Shown here one piece after another: positions 47,601-58,517 of a DNA stretch of 64,000 bases. A model generated the notes under the pieces. The model was not told the DNA's origin, ran no database searches, and saw only the letters and a list, made by a program, of their open reading frames with translations. The translations under genes were made by a program, and so were the position numbers. Source of the DNA: Chrysemys picta bellii (taxonomy: Eukaryota > Chordata > Testudines > Emydidae); contig NC_088799.1 in the NCBI RefSeq assembly GCF_011386835.1, positions 73,241,302-73,305,301 on the forward strand, read 5' to 3'. How positions within the stretch are numbered: the stretch's first letter is position 1; each line of letters begins with the position of its first letter.

Positions 47601-48807
47601 GTAGGAGTGGGCTGTTAAAGTTTGCGGATGACACAAAGTTGGGAGGTATTGCCAATTCGGAGGAGGATCGGGATATTCTTCAGGGAGACTTGAATGACCT
47701 TGTAAATTGGAGTAACAGAAATAGGATGAAATTTAATAGTGAAAAGTGTAAGGTGATGCATTTAGGGATGACTAACAACAATTTTAGTTACAAGCTGGGG
47801 ACGCATCGTTAGAAGTAACAGAGGAGGAGAAAGACCTCGGAGTCCTGGTAGACCGCAGGATGACTATGAGTCGACAATGTGACGTGGCGGTGAAAAAAGC
47901 CGATGCGGTCTTGGGATGCATTAGGCGAGGTATATCTAGTAGGGATAAGGAGGTGCTGCTTCGGTTGTACAAGGCGCTGGTGAGACCTCATTTGGAGTAC
48001 TGTGTGCAGTTCTGGTCTCTGATGTTTAAAAAAGATGAACTCAAACTGGAACGGGTACAGAGAAGGGCCACTAGGATGATCAGAGGAATGGAAAACCTGT
48101 TGTATGAAAGGCGACTCGAGGAGCTCGAGTTGTTTAGCCTAACCAAATGAAGGCTGAGGGAGGATATGATAGCTCTCTTTAAATATATCAGAGGAATAAA
48201 TACCAGGGAGGGAGAGGAATTATTTCAGCTCAGTAGTAATGTAGACATGAGAACGAATGGATATAAACTGGCCGTGGGGAAGTTTAGGCTTGAAATTAGA
48301 TGAAGGTTTCTGACCGTTAGAGGGGTGAAATATTGGAACAGCCTTCCGAGGGAAACGGTGCGGGCGAAGGACCTGTCTGGTTTTAAGATTAAGCTAGATA
48401 AGTTTATGGAGGGAATGGTTTAATGGGATAACATGATTCTAGTCAAATGAACAGCGTGCCATCGCTGGTAAATAGTATCAATGGCCAATGAGGGTCTGGC
48501 TGGAGAATCTTGCCTACATGCTCGGGGTTCTACTGATCGCTATATTTGGGGTCGGGAAGGAATTTTCCTCCAGGGTAGATTGGCAGAGGCCCTGAAGGTT
48601 TTTTGCCTTCCTCCGCAGCATGGGGCGGGGGTCGCTAGCTGGAGGATTCTCTGCTACTTGAAGTCTCTAAACCACAGGATTTGGGGACTTCAACAGTAGA
48701 GTCAAGGGAAAGGGGTTGGGATGGCTTTGTGGCCCACATCATGCGGGAGGTCAGACTAGATGATCATACTGGTCCCTTCTGACCTTAAAGTCTATGAGTC
48801 TATGAGG
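47601..48807 (+). mobile_element. CR1 LINE, young-looking 3' end
   Basis: Plus strand encodes the RT catalytic motif and downstream region: [19 protein letters not shown] near 47610-47670, then after a frame break CDVAVKKADAVLGCIRRGIS and [18 protein letters not shown] (47860-48150). It ends with the CR1 3' UTR (GATGATCATACTGGTCCC) and a TCTATGAG terminal repeat at about 48790-48807. At least one frame change (near 47812) and one stop (48148) disable it. 5'-truncated. Confidence 0.9.
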
Positions 48808-48983
48808 ATCCCCATCCAGATGTGGACGGGGGAGGGGCTCCTTGTGTCACCTGTTGCCCCCTGCCATCTATGGCAGTCAAATGAGGCTGTTTGTGATGTT
48901 GCAGGCTCATGGATGCACTCTAATCCCTGAAGAGCAGGCCACAAGCATTAACAGTATTTGATATTACAACAGTTTCCCTAGAG

Positions 48984-49191
48984 CAGTGGTTTTCAACCTT
49001 TTTTCATTTGCAGACCCCAAAAATTTTGAATGGACATGCGGACCCCTTTGGAAATCTTAGACATGATCTGTGGATCCCCAGGGGTCCGTAGACCACAGGT
49101 TGAAAACCACTGTTCTGTGGTAATGACAACCTTTCCTGGACCCCTTAGGCATAATCAGCAGACCTCCAGGAACACAGGTTGAAAACTGCTA
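48984..49191. mobile_element. hAT MITE
   Basis: A 208-bp element, CAGTGGTTTTCAACCT..AGGTTGAAAACTGCTA, flanked by CCCTAGAG (48976-48983) and CCCTAGAA (49192-49199), 7/8 identical. An additional internal inverted copy of the end (GGTTGAAAACCACTG at about 49098-49112) suggests two MITE units fused. Confidence 0.8.
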
Positions 49192-49587
49192 CCCTAGAAG
49201 GGATGTCAAACTCATTAAGTGGTGTGAGATGAATTACTGTGGGACAGGGGGAAAACATCAGTGGCAAGAAATCCATTTAGCAATCATCACACACTGCAGA
49301 ATGTGCCACTTTAACTAGTGACATAAAATATTGCATTTAAGATTACTTTTTTTTTTCACAAGGCCACATATTTTATGCAACATCCCTTACTCTGTGCATT
49401 CTTAGTATGATTAGTACTACTTCCCATCTTTTGTGCATTTTTTTTCCTCTAACCATTTTGCTTCCCCAGTGCACTTGGCCCCTTCCTTCTCTTTCACAGC
49501 TCTTCCCCATCTTTTTCACATACCCCATTGGATACTTCTCCCCCCTACATCTCATATTCTGCCCCTTTCCTCCCTCAGGCTTTCTTA

Positions 49588-49736
49588 GGGTACATCTACA
49601 CTACAGGGGGGAGTCGATTTAAGATACGCAAATTCAGCTACGTGAATAGAGTAGCTGAATTCGACATATCGCAGCCGACTTACCCCGAGAGGTCGATTTC
49701 TACCCGCCGATTCAGGCGGGTAGTGTAGACCTAGCC
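49588..49736. mobile_element. Harbinger MITE
   Basis: A 149-bp element, GGGTACATCTACACTAC..GTAGTGTAGACCTAGCC, with ends matching the full Harbinger at 54602-61929. Flanked by TTA and TCA, an imperfect 3-bp duplication. Internal sequence includes GTCGATTT and CCCGCCGATTCAGGCGGG hairpins. Presumably mobilised in trans. Confidence 0.8.
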
Positions 49737-50138
49737 TCAGGCAAGTTGCTTCTCCCCCTTGGATGTTAGATCTCTAGTCACCCTCCCGCATAACAATCCC
49801 TTTGAGACACTTTGCACCTTCCCACCTCTTCCTTCCCCACACCCCCATGGCACATTGGGCCCCCTCTCTTTTCCATTTCACCCACACTGGCCTGGCTCTC
49901 TCTATTTCTGCTACCTGTCCATTGGCACAGTGAGCTCCACACTTTTGACTCCTGGTTGATTCTCTGGGATGCTGCTGATTGATTTATTTATTATTATTCT
50001 TTGTATTATTGTTTGGTGTGGGGAAGGATGGAGGGCAAAACTCCTTTCCTGCTTTATAAGAAAAAAATCAGTTAATTTTTCATAAGATAAGCACCTAGGC
50101 AAGACATAGTCAGCCTGACACCGATATTACATCTAGCA

Positions 50139-50354
50139 TTGTGGCTCTCAAACTTTTTTACTGGTGACCCCTTTCACATAGCAAGTCTCTGAGTGTGACC
50201 CCTTATAAATTAAAAACACTTTTAAATATGTTTAACACCATTATAAATGCTGGAGGCAAAGTGGCGTTTGGGTTGGAGGTTGAGAGCTTGCGACCCCCCA
50301 TGTAATAACCTTGAGACCCCTTGAGGGGTCCTGACCCCCAGTTTGAGAACCCCC
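50139..50354. mobile_element. hAT MITE
   Basis: A 216-bp element with ends TTGTGGCTCTCAAAC and GTTTGAGAACCCCC and a perfect 8-bp duplication ATCTAGCA (50131-50138, 50355-50362). Non-coding. Confidence 0.9.
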
Positions 50355-50362
50355 ATCTAGCA

Positions 50363-51826
50363 TATGTGTGTTCACAGTGCTGCATGGTGAATTTCTATTT
50401 TTGAAAATGCAAAAGGCGGAAGGTGGAGTAGAATTTGGGAGAGCGTAAGTAATGTTGTGTTCCTGGCTATCAAATTTAAGCAGGCTAGTTTTGAGGTTTG
50501 GCCATTTCTCTTAATTATATTGTTCATTTAAATCTTGTAAATATGCTATTTTTTTCTTTTTAAGGTGTAGGAAAAATAATTCTAGCAGAAAATATTAAAT
50601 GTAATTTGTGTTTTGAAGATGCTTTAATTTTTGGTTTATATTATCAGCATTAGGTTGCTACCAATTTATCTTTAAACCCTGTCTCCCCATAATATTACTT
50701 TGTGTTACATTTGTAGTTGTATAGGTTGTAGTTTTAATTAGAAAAACAGGAAAGCAGAAGAAGCTAATATTGTGTTCTCTTTTGTTTGATTTCTCTTGTT
50801 CATATGTATTAGATGTTTGCGAATTTCCTAGCTTTGAGCAATGTAAGCTATAATTGAGATCTAAAGTTGGAACATGTCTTTGGTTACTGTTTTGTTAATT
50901 CCTTTTATTTTCCTGTCAAAATTGTATCTTCTCATGTGTTGCTGATGAAGTGAAAGAAAAGCCAAAGGTAATCCACTTCAGCTCTTTTTGCTTCTAGTAA
51001 CAAGGCTCTGTCTTTAAATCTGTTTTTTGCAATGAAGGCTGTCTGAAAAGTATGCATGCTATTTTCTTGTCTCCTTTTCACATGGGCTATTTATGAGTTC
51101 AGTACAGAATGCAGGTCCTCTTTAGGATGTTCGATTGAAATGTACCAATAATTTACCTTGTACGAAGCCTTGGTAACTCTTAAATGTTCCTTTGTGTGTG
51201 CATGTGCGTGTGTGTTTGTAGTGAGGTTTTTAATATGGTTGGGGGTAAGGAAGGGATGAGTTCTGAATGGAAGCAAATAAGTAGGAAAGACAAAGGGATG
51301 GAGAAGGCAAGGAAGGGACATTAAATGGATGAGGGAGGGAGAGAAGGATAGAGGCTAGTGAGAGTAGGGTGGAATCAGGAGAACAGTGAATGAGAGGGAG
51401 AGGGAAGGTCAGAGCATACAGTCACTGTCTGGAGCGTATTTTATCTTTATGTAAGGATGTGCATGTGGCTGCCAAGAACAAAGGTTATCCTTCAATTTGG
51501 AAGTCAGAGTTCTGGACTGTGGGGAGCTGCAGGTTGCAGACAACATCAAGCTCTAGTTGCCTGGGTGTCATGCTAGCTATGCAATGTTTAAATAAAAGTA
51601 ATGTGCTAAATGCATGCTCTTTATGCTTTAATAAAGAGAACAAGCCACTGATGTCATATTTTAACTATTAGTTATTTAAAACATGTATCTGAGTGCTCAG
51701 GAAAGTGCTTCATTGTACACACACTGAAGTGCCGCCTAGTTTTTAATTGAAAAGTGGTCATTTAATGTAGATTTTCAAAGGGTCTGTGCTCCTGCAACTT
51801 TCATTGAGGCCAATAGCAGATTTGGA
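50363..51826. other. non-coding, apparently unique
   Basis: AT-rich. Several AATAAA signals (51590-51640) follow a 93-codon ORF (51390-51671), but no homology is recognisable and a gene is not supported. Confidence 0.4.
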
Positions 51827-52539
51827 TGTCACATTTCCTGGTGAATGTCTCTTCCTTGCTGCCCACCTAGGCTGCTGAGAGGGGAACCCAACCCTCCGTG
51901 CTCTGGATCCCCTGGGGTGTCTTAAGCTTTTCGAGTCTGAATGGAGTCTAGCCACTGTGCCAGACCCAGGGTCCCTAGGCACACTGGGTGTAGACCTTCT
52001 ACCTGGGACTCACCTTCCAAATATTGAAACCTGCTGTCCAGCCACTTAGGTCCTCTGGGCATAATGCTGACCTTTCATACCCCCAGTACTTAAACACACA
52101 TCTTTCCCAGAGCTCCACGCCAAAAGTTGGAGCTTCTGATTACAGTTTATCACCCTCATTTTAATCTGGTGCAACATGGCTTTCTCCCTCAGTCCTGCTT
52201 TGAGTCCTTTTATAGGCATCTGACAGTGTCACCTGCATTGTTTCTTCTTCTGGTAACTTTCCATTACTTCCAAGCCCCCTCCCCTCAGACAAGAGGAGGA
52301 AGTGTCTTCTCCCAGATAGAACAAACCATTGTCCCAAGGAATTTGATTTTGAATAGAGGATCATTAAGTGATGATCACTCAATATTGTCTCTGTCCTGGC
52401 AGAGACAAAGTGCAAACCCTGCTAACTCATGAGGGGTCCACCTACAAATAGGCTTTCCGTGACACGAGTAATTTCATGATACAATTTCATAAAATCAAAA
52501 AATCAGAAGTGACACAGACAGAACGCCCAATTTGTCACA
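51827..52539 (-). repeat. probable retroviral-type LTR
   Basis: The right edge ends AATTTGTCACA at 52539 (minus strand starts TGTGACAAATTG). Minus-strand TATA-type box CCTATAAAAGGAC at about 52205-52217. Richer in C/T than its surroundings. The left edge at TGTCACATTT is a guess; no duplication was found. Confidence 0.4.
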
Positions 52540-54048
52540 GTAGGTACTCAAGAACTCTGAAAATCAAGCCATTTGCTATAACTAATAAAGTACATTTTAA
52601 ATCACCCATCTCACCTCACCCATTTTGTGCTGGCACTTTTCACATTCACAAAATATCCTCTGTAAAAAGGGTTACATGTACATTGATATCATTAGGACAT
52701 GAATGTGGTTCTGGTATTATGATAAAAGCTCCCCTGGCTTCAGGGCTTGCAACAATCTGCATTTTTGTTTCGGCATGATTTTTGGCAGGCTTTTCGGCTT
52801 GCTCTTAGTCATGAAACTAAAAGGAGAACACTAGTTAGCTTGGTAACTTTTACAAGTGAGCTCTAAGGATGTTACTTATTCGAGTTCAAGGTTATGGTTC
52901 TTCAGACTATGGCAAAATGACTGCAAAAAGAATAAATTAGATATAGATAAATATAGGTGAGTTTTATGTCTACACAATATTTTGTCTTCATCTCTACTCA
53001 TATTTCTGCCACTCACTTGATATTTTAGATCCTAATTTACACTACATGTTAAATTTGGCATGTAATTAAATACATGGAAAGATTCATGTGAGCATCTACT
53101 TATGTGATCTGGTTTGACATGAATTTGTGCCTTAGAGGGGAAGTTTAAAATAAACTTTCTATTTTATAATATGAGATGTCTTTACTTGAGACTGCAAAAG
53201 GCTGAAAGAATCTTAGGGTTGGTGACACATTTGTGACCAACTATTTTATGAGAAGTACTGATGAAAAACAGTCACATTTGCTATAAAAATGTTATTCTTT
53301 TTGAAAATGCCACCAAGCATTATATTATTAATAGCCTTCATGTGTTTTCTGCTGGACGGGCACTGGCTCTGGAAATGCAACACCAGATGAGAATTAGTAT
53401 CAAACTAAAAAACAAATCTTGTTAGCAGGTGTAGACAAATGGTGACATAGGATGGTTACAGATGACTGTTCATTGTGAGTGGGGAACTAGATTAAGGTCT
53501 AGTCATGCAAATTCTTTGTCAGGCAAATAATCTCTTTGAATTTATTCTGTCCTCACACAAGTTTTACATTAGTTTAACTCCAGGGCAGATTCTCTTGATA
53601 TACAGTGGTATAAGTGAAAGGAAAATGAGGCCCAAAGGGATTACACACACAAGAAAAGTTACACATGTGTATAAAGCATTTGAAGGATTGGGCTTGAAGA
53701 CACACAAATACATTCATTTTAGTTACCAGCAAATATGAGCAAAATATGTGTAATTACAGTCATGTTTTGGTGAGGCGAAGTAGGAAGATTGAAAAATATC
53801 ATGCAAATGCATCTGAATAACTTGTTACCGAGGCTCTTAAAGAGAATTCCACCAAATCAACAGTGAAAAATGAGGAGTTCCAAATGATGAGTCCTATTGT
53901 ATTGCTATTTGGTGGAGAACATTTAAATAGATTTCATAGGGGAATGCATGGATGGGGAAATGAAGGAAGAGGTTTTATATTTTAAATCAACATTCCTATG
54001 TTCAATAGGCAACATTCTTTTGGAGACTGAGGAAGCAGATCCCCAAAT
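52540..54048. other. non-coding, apparently unique
   Basis: AT-rich; nothing recognised apart from possible ancient-repeat scraps near 53580-53640. Confidence 0.4.
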
Positions 54049-54937
54049 GTAGGTGTGATGGGTTCGGTCACACAGACCCCCTTGGGACAGTCACCTGATA
54101 TGCTGGAATTACCTCTGAGCCCATTTTCCCTGCCAGCTTGGGACTTCCAGAATCCTGCTTTGTTGAGCCAGACACGCTAGCCTGTTGCAACACAGACCCA
54201 GGGTCTGGGCCACGCCCCCAAAGCTACAGGCTTTAAGTGATAACACCTCTGCAGGTTACCTGACTCCAGCACCCAGACACCCAGTTTCCAATGGGATCCA
54301 AACTCCAAATAAATCCATTTTTCTCGTATAAAGTTTATACAGGGTAAACTCATAAATTGTCTGCCGTCTATAACACTGATAGAAAGATATGCACAGCTGT
54401 TTGCTCCAACAAGTATTAATCCCTTACTCTGAGTCTACTAATAAACAAAAGTGATTTTATTAAGTATAAAAAAATAGGATGTAAGTGGTTCCAAGTAATA
54501 ACAGACAGAACAAAGTAAGTCACCAAGCAAAATAAAGCAAAAACACGCAAATCTAAGCCTAATACATTAAGAAATCGATTACAGGTAATATCTCACCCTC
54601 AGGGTATGTCTACACTATGAGAGTATTTCGATTGTACTTAAATCGAATATGTGGAATCGATATTACAAAGTCGAACGTGTGTATCCACACTAAGGACAGT
54701 AATTCGACTTTGTGACGGGGCAAGCGTCGACATTGGAAGCGGTGCACTGTGGGCAGCTATCCCACAGTTCCCGCAGTCCCCGCTGCCCATTGGAATTCTG
54801 GGTAGAGCCCCCAGTGCCTGCTGGGGAAAAAAATGTGTTGAGGGTGGTTTTGGGTAACTGTCGTCATCCAACCATCACTCCCGCCCTCCCTCCCTGAAAG
54901 CGCCGGCGGGCAATCAGTTCGCGCACTTTTCTAGTGA

Positions 54938-55928
54938 TTGACAGCACGGACACCACAACACTGCGAGCATGGAGCCCGCTGCAACCATTGCTGCAGTTAT
55001 GGCCGTTTCAACACCTCGCAGCTTATCATCCACCTTTTCCAGAGGCAGATACTGAGAAATCGGGAGAGGAGGCTACGGCAGCGCGGTGAGGACATGAAGT
55101 CTGAGAGTGGCACAGACCTCTCGCAAAGCACGGAACCCCGCGCAGTGAACATCATGGTCACAATGGGTCATGTTGATGCTGTGGAACGGCGATTCTGGGC
55201 CCGGGAAACAAGCACGGACTGGTGGGACCGCATAGTGCTGCAGGTCTGGGATGAATCACAGTGGCTGCGAAACTTTTGTATGTGGAAGGGAACTTTCCTG
55301 GAACTTTGTGAGTTGCTGTACCCTGCCCTGAAGCGCGAGGACACCTGGATGCGAGCAGCCCTGACTGTCCAGAAGCGAATGGCCATAGCCCTCTGGAAGC
55401 TTGCAAAGCCAGATAGCTACCGGTCAGTCGCGAATCACTTCGGCGTCGGGAAATCTACCGGGGGATTGCTGTGATGCAAGTAGCCAACACAATCATTGAG
55501 TTACTGCTCTCTGGAGATGTCTATAGTGATCCTCGGGGACCCAGCCTACCTGCTAATGCCCTGGCTCATGAAGCCCTATACAGGTGACTGGACAGTGCAA
55601 AAGAACTCTTCAACTACCGGCTGAGCAAATGCAGAATGGTGGTGGAGTGTGCTTTTGGACGTCTGAAGGGGAGATGGAGAAGCTTACTGACTCGCTCTGA
55701 TCTCACAAAACCAATATCCCCATTGTTATTGCAGCTTGCTGTGTGCTCCACAATCTGTCTGAGAACAAGGGGGAGACCTTTATGGCGGGATGGGAGGTTG
55801 AGGCGAATAGCCTGGCTGCTGATTACGCCCAGCCAGACAGCCATGCGATTAGAAGAGCCCAGCGGGACGCACTGTGCATCCGGGAGGCTTTGAAAGCTAG
55901 TTTCCTCAGTGAGCAGGGTAACCTGTGA
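54938..55928 (+). pseudogene. Harbinger transposase lacking the first two catalytic Asp
   Basis: The ORF to 55474 gives the N-terminal region, including WDESQWLRNFCMWKGTF and SVANHFGVGKST, homologous to the copy at 601-1170. Just after GVGKST, at about 55520, a deletion removes roughly 100 codons, including the DGTHI and D..xGxxHD blocks. Coding then resumes with DP.GP..PANALAHEALYR, a TGA (55585-55587), and RMVVECAFGRLKG (third acidic motif) before a frame change and the C-terminus (55743-55928). Not functional. Start codon uncertain. Confidence 0.85.
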
Positions 55929-56040
55929 CTATTAAGTTTGTGTAAAGAGAAGCTGAACCTGCCCCCGTTTCTTTACACACTTACTGTTGACTATCCTCTC
56001 CAGCTACATACCCCGTTCACCCCGTCCCCCCCTTCCAACG

Positions 56041-56660
56041 CACGTTTAAAAATAAAAGACATGGAACTTAGTTATTGAACACTGTTTTCTTTATTACGCA
56101 TTTCACGGTAAAGTGTTGAAAGTGGGACGCAGACTGTGGTGGGTAGTGGGCGTACTGATGGAAAGAACGCTTCTAAACTCGAGGAATGACAGGCTTCTGC
56201 TAATAGAGTGGTCCGCAGTGGTGGACTGGTTGTTTCAACGGAGCCTGCCATCCCTCCTTTTTGGGACTCTGTGTGTGGAGGCTATGTGACTTTGTGGCGG
56301 GGGAGGATGGTTACAGATCCCCTGCTGCGTGGCTCTGTGATCCAGGACAAGGACCGCTGCATAAGATCTCTATCTGCCCTCCGCCGCCACAAAGTCACAT
56401 AGCCCCCCCCCCACAGAACATGAAAACCACCTCCCAGACTGACCAGGGTGCCTAGTGACTGCAATGTGTGTGTGACCTTCTGCTGAACCTGCCCCCGTGT
56501 CTGTACCCTGGTAAAGGTGACTGTCCTCTCCAATTACCAACCCCCTTCCCCCCCTTCAAACACAGTCTTCCCTAAAAGAACATGACGGAAACAGTAATTA
56601 ACAGAAACATATCTTTTATTAACAACTACACAGTTAGGGGATGAAACTGGGACGGGGGCT
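56041..56660. other. non-coding spacer in the Harbinger element
   Basis: Holds two AATAAA/ACATGG-type 3' ends (56050-56095, 56575-56625) and a near-palindromic pair around GTGACTTTGTGGCGG..CCGCCACAAAGTCAC (56286-56400). This forms the tail between convergent transposase and SANT genes. Confidence 0.5.
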
Positions 56661-56687
56661 TGGGTGAAGCGGGAAGGAAAGGACTTA

Positions 56688-58198
56688 TCAAATTTTTGGG
56701 AATGAGAGCCTTCTGGTACTTGAGCAGTCTGCAGGGGTGCAGTGACAGTTTTCATGGCACCTGCCGCCCCTCCTTCTTGGGACTTTGGGTGAGGTGGGTA
56801 TGGGACTTTGTGGTGGGGGATGGCGGTTAGAGATAGACTGCAGTGGGACTCTGTCCTCCTGCCTCCGGTCCTGCAGAACATCCACAAGTTGCCGGAGTGT
56901 GCCCATTTGCTCCCTCATTAGTCCAAGCAGTGTTTGAGTCGCCTTCTGGTCTTCCTGCCACCACCTCTCCTCCCGTTCGCCTCACCTCTCCTCACCTCAC
57001 CTCTCCTCCCACCTCTCCTCCCGCGCTGGTATTGAGACATGTTCTCCCTCCACTGGGTCTGCTGTGACGACTCGGCTCGGGAGCAGCCCATAAGTTCTGA
57101 GAACACGTCGTCCCGTGTCTTTTTCTTTCTCCGCCTAATCTGCGCCAGCTTCTGCGAGGGGGGTGGCATGGTAGGTCGGGAGACATTCGCAGCTGTGGGA
57201 TGGGAAAAAGGGAGTGAATTCCTCACAAAGATAATTTTTTGTGAACAATGAACATAGTCTTTCTCTGTGAACAAGACCATGCACAGCACCTATCACATGC
57301 ATACTCAGGACAAGGTCGAATTTTCAGCCTTTGAATTCAGTGCCTGGGGTCTTGCAGTGGAGATCAGACAACCGGGGCAGGACAGCGGAATTCAGGTAGC
57401 AGGCTGACATGGTAAGCCGTAGACTTTTGGCTGCTTAAAACTTAAATTATAGTTGTGCCCTCCTTTCACGTTCAAAGCAATGCTCCTATTGTTGGCCAGT
57501 TCCTGATGCCAGCAATCCAGCAAGCATGAACTCTGCCCCTTTTCCACCCCCGTGCGGCTGTCCCCGGGAAAGATCCCTGTATGCTGCCCCTCTCCCGCCT
57601 CCACCACGTGGCTGTAAACTGCCGGTGAGAGTTCTGTAAAGGAACAGGCAAGCAGTCCCAATAGTAACATTCCCCTAATTCTAAGTAGGTCACCATGAGC
57701 GACATCACTCTGCTGAGAATTTCGGAGACCGAGAAAGAACGCATGCTGCGTGAAAGCCAGCAAAAACCAGGGCCATATGCCACCATGCTCTGCAAGGCAA
57801 TGATCCCAGAGTACTTGATGATAGCCTGGTGAGGAAAAGTTTCTTACTACGGAGGACACAATGAGGCCACTATCCCCAGGAACCTCATGCAAAGGCTTTC
57901 CAATTACCTCCAGGAGAGCCTCGTGGAGATGTCCCATGAGGATTTCTGCTCTATCCCCGTACATATAGACCTTCTTTTCCAGTAGCTGCACTGGCAAGGA
58001 CTAAAAAGTAGAGCACCTAGAGCAAACTAATCATGATAAACCGGACATTGTTAGATTCTTTTGTAGTAGTTGCACTGCCAAGGACTAAAACGATAAGAGC
58101 TTGGGGCAAACAAATCATGAAAAACCCATTGATAATATTTCTGTTCTGTTTAAAATAAAAGTTTACATGTTTAAAACACTTACCGACTGATCCTTACC
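56688..58198 (-). pseudogene. Myb/SANT-type Harbinger protein, 3' portion
   Basis: C-terminal part of the DNA-binding partner of the transposase. Exon sequence at about 57192-56690 encodes a basic patch SQKLAQIRRRKKKTRDDVF, a glutamine/arginine region, MREQMGTLRQLVDVLQDRRQ (helical) and the Pro/Ser-rich tail ending RRLSFPKI. A splice acceptor (CCCATCCCACAG on minus, at 57193) and a donor (GTAAGG at 58197) bound an intron of about 1 kb. A frame change lies in the CCTCACCT-rich tract 56940-57025, since the tail is in a different frame from the basic patch. Confidence 0.65.
57392..57997. other. accessory ORF region with overlapping sense/antisense frames
   Basis: It lies within the intron of the SANT gene. 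Minus: a 201-codon uninterrupted ORF (57997-57392) ending NNRSIALNVKGGHNYNLSF. Plus: an ORF from ATG 57695 to TAG 57985 of 96 codons, interrupted only by TGA at 57830-57832 (probably CGA to TGA), with a protein-like composition (SETEKERMLRESQQKPGPY, then YLQESLVEMSHEDF). A plus-strand exon 57526-57624 could splice in frame to 57689 through a 64-nt GTGAGA..TAG intron. Which strand codes cannot be settled here. Confidence 0.45.
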
Positions 58199-58517
58199 CT
58201 GATTCAGGGTCAGGGTTAACGCTTGGGGACGGTTGGTAGGGGATCTCTGTGGGGGTGAGGAAGAGATCCTGGCTGTCTGGGAAATCAGCGTTGAAAGCGC
58301 TGTTGACTGCCTCGTCCTCCTCCTCACCTTCCTCATTGTCCCCGTCTGCGAACATCTCCGAGGAAGCGGCCGTCGACAATATCCCATCTTCAGAGTCCAC
58401 GGTCAGTGGTGGGGTAGTGGTGGCAGCCGCACCTAGAATGGAATGCAGTGCCTCATAGAAACGGCATATCTGGGGCTGGGATCCAGAGCGTCTGTTTGAC
58501 TCTTTCGTCTTCTGGTA
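58198..58517 (-). pseudogene. SANT-gene exon 1, segment after the CR1 insertion
   Basis: Minus strand: KTKESNRRSGSQPQICRFYE followed by EALHSIL, then an acidic segment (ADGDNEEGEEEDEAVNSAF) and TPTEIPYQPSPSVNPDPESG up to the splice donor at 58197. In frame with 61297-61410 once the CR1 and one CTGGTA copy are removed. Confidence 0.75.

Noticed and set aside
51390..51671. 93-codon ORF followed by AATAAA signals
   Set aside because: No domain, no splice context, and AATAAA is expected by chance in AT-rich DNA.
54651..54897. Short ORFs at the left end of the Harbinger element
   Set aside because: They overlap terminal repeats and subterminal TCGA-rich sequence, which is non-coding in this family.
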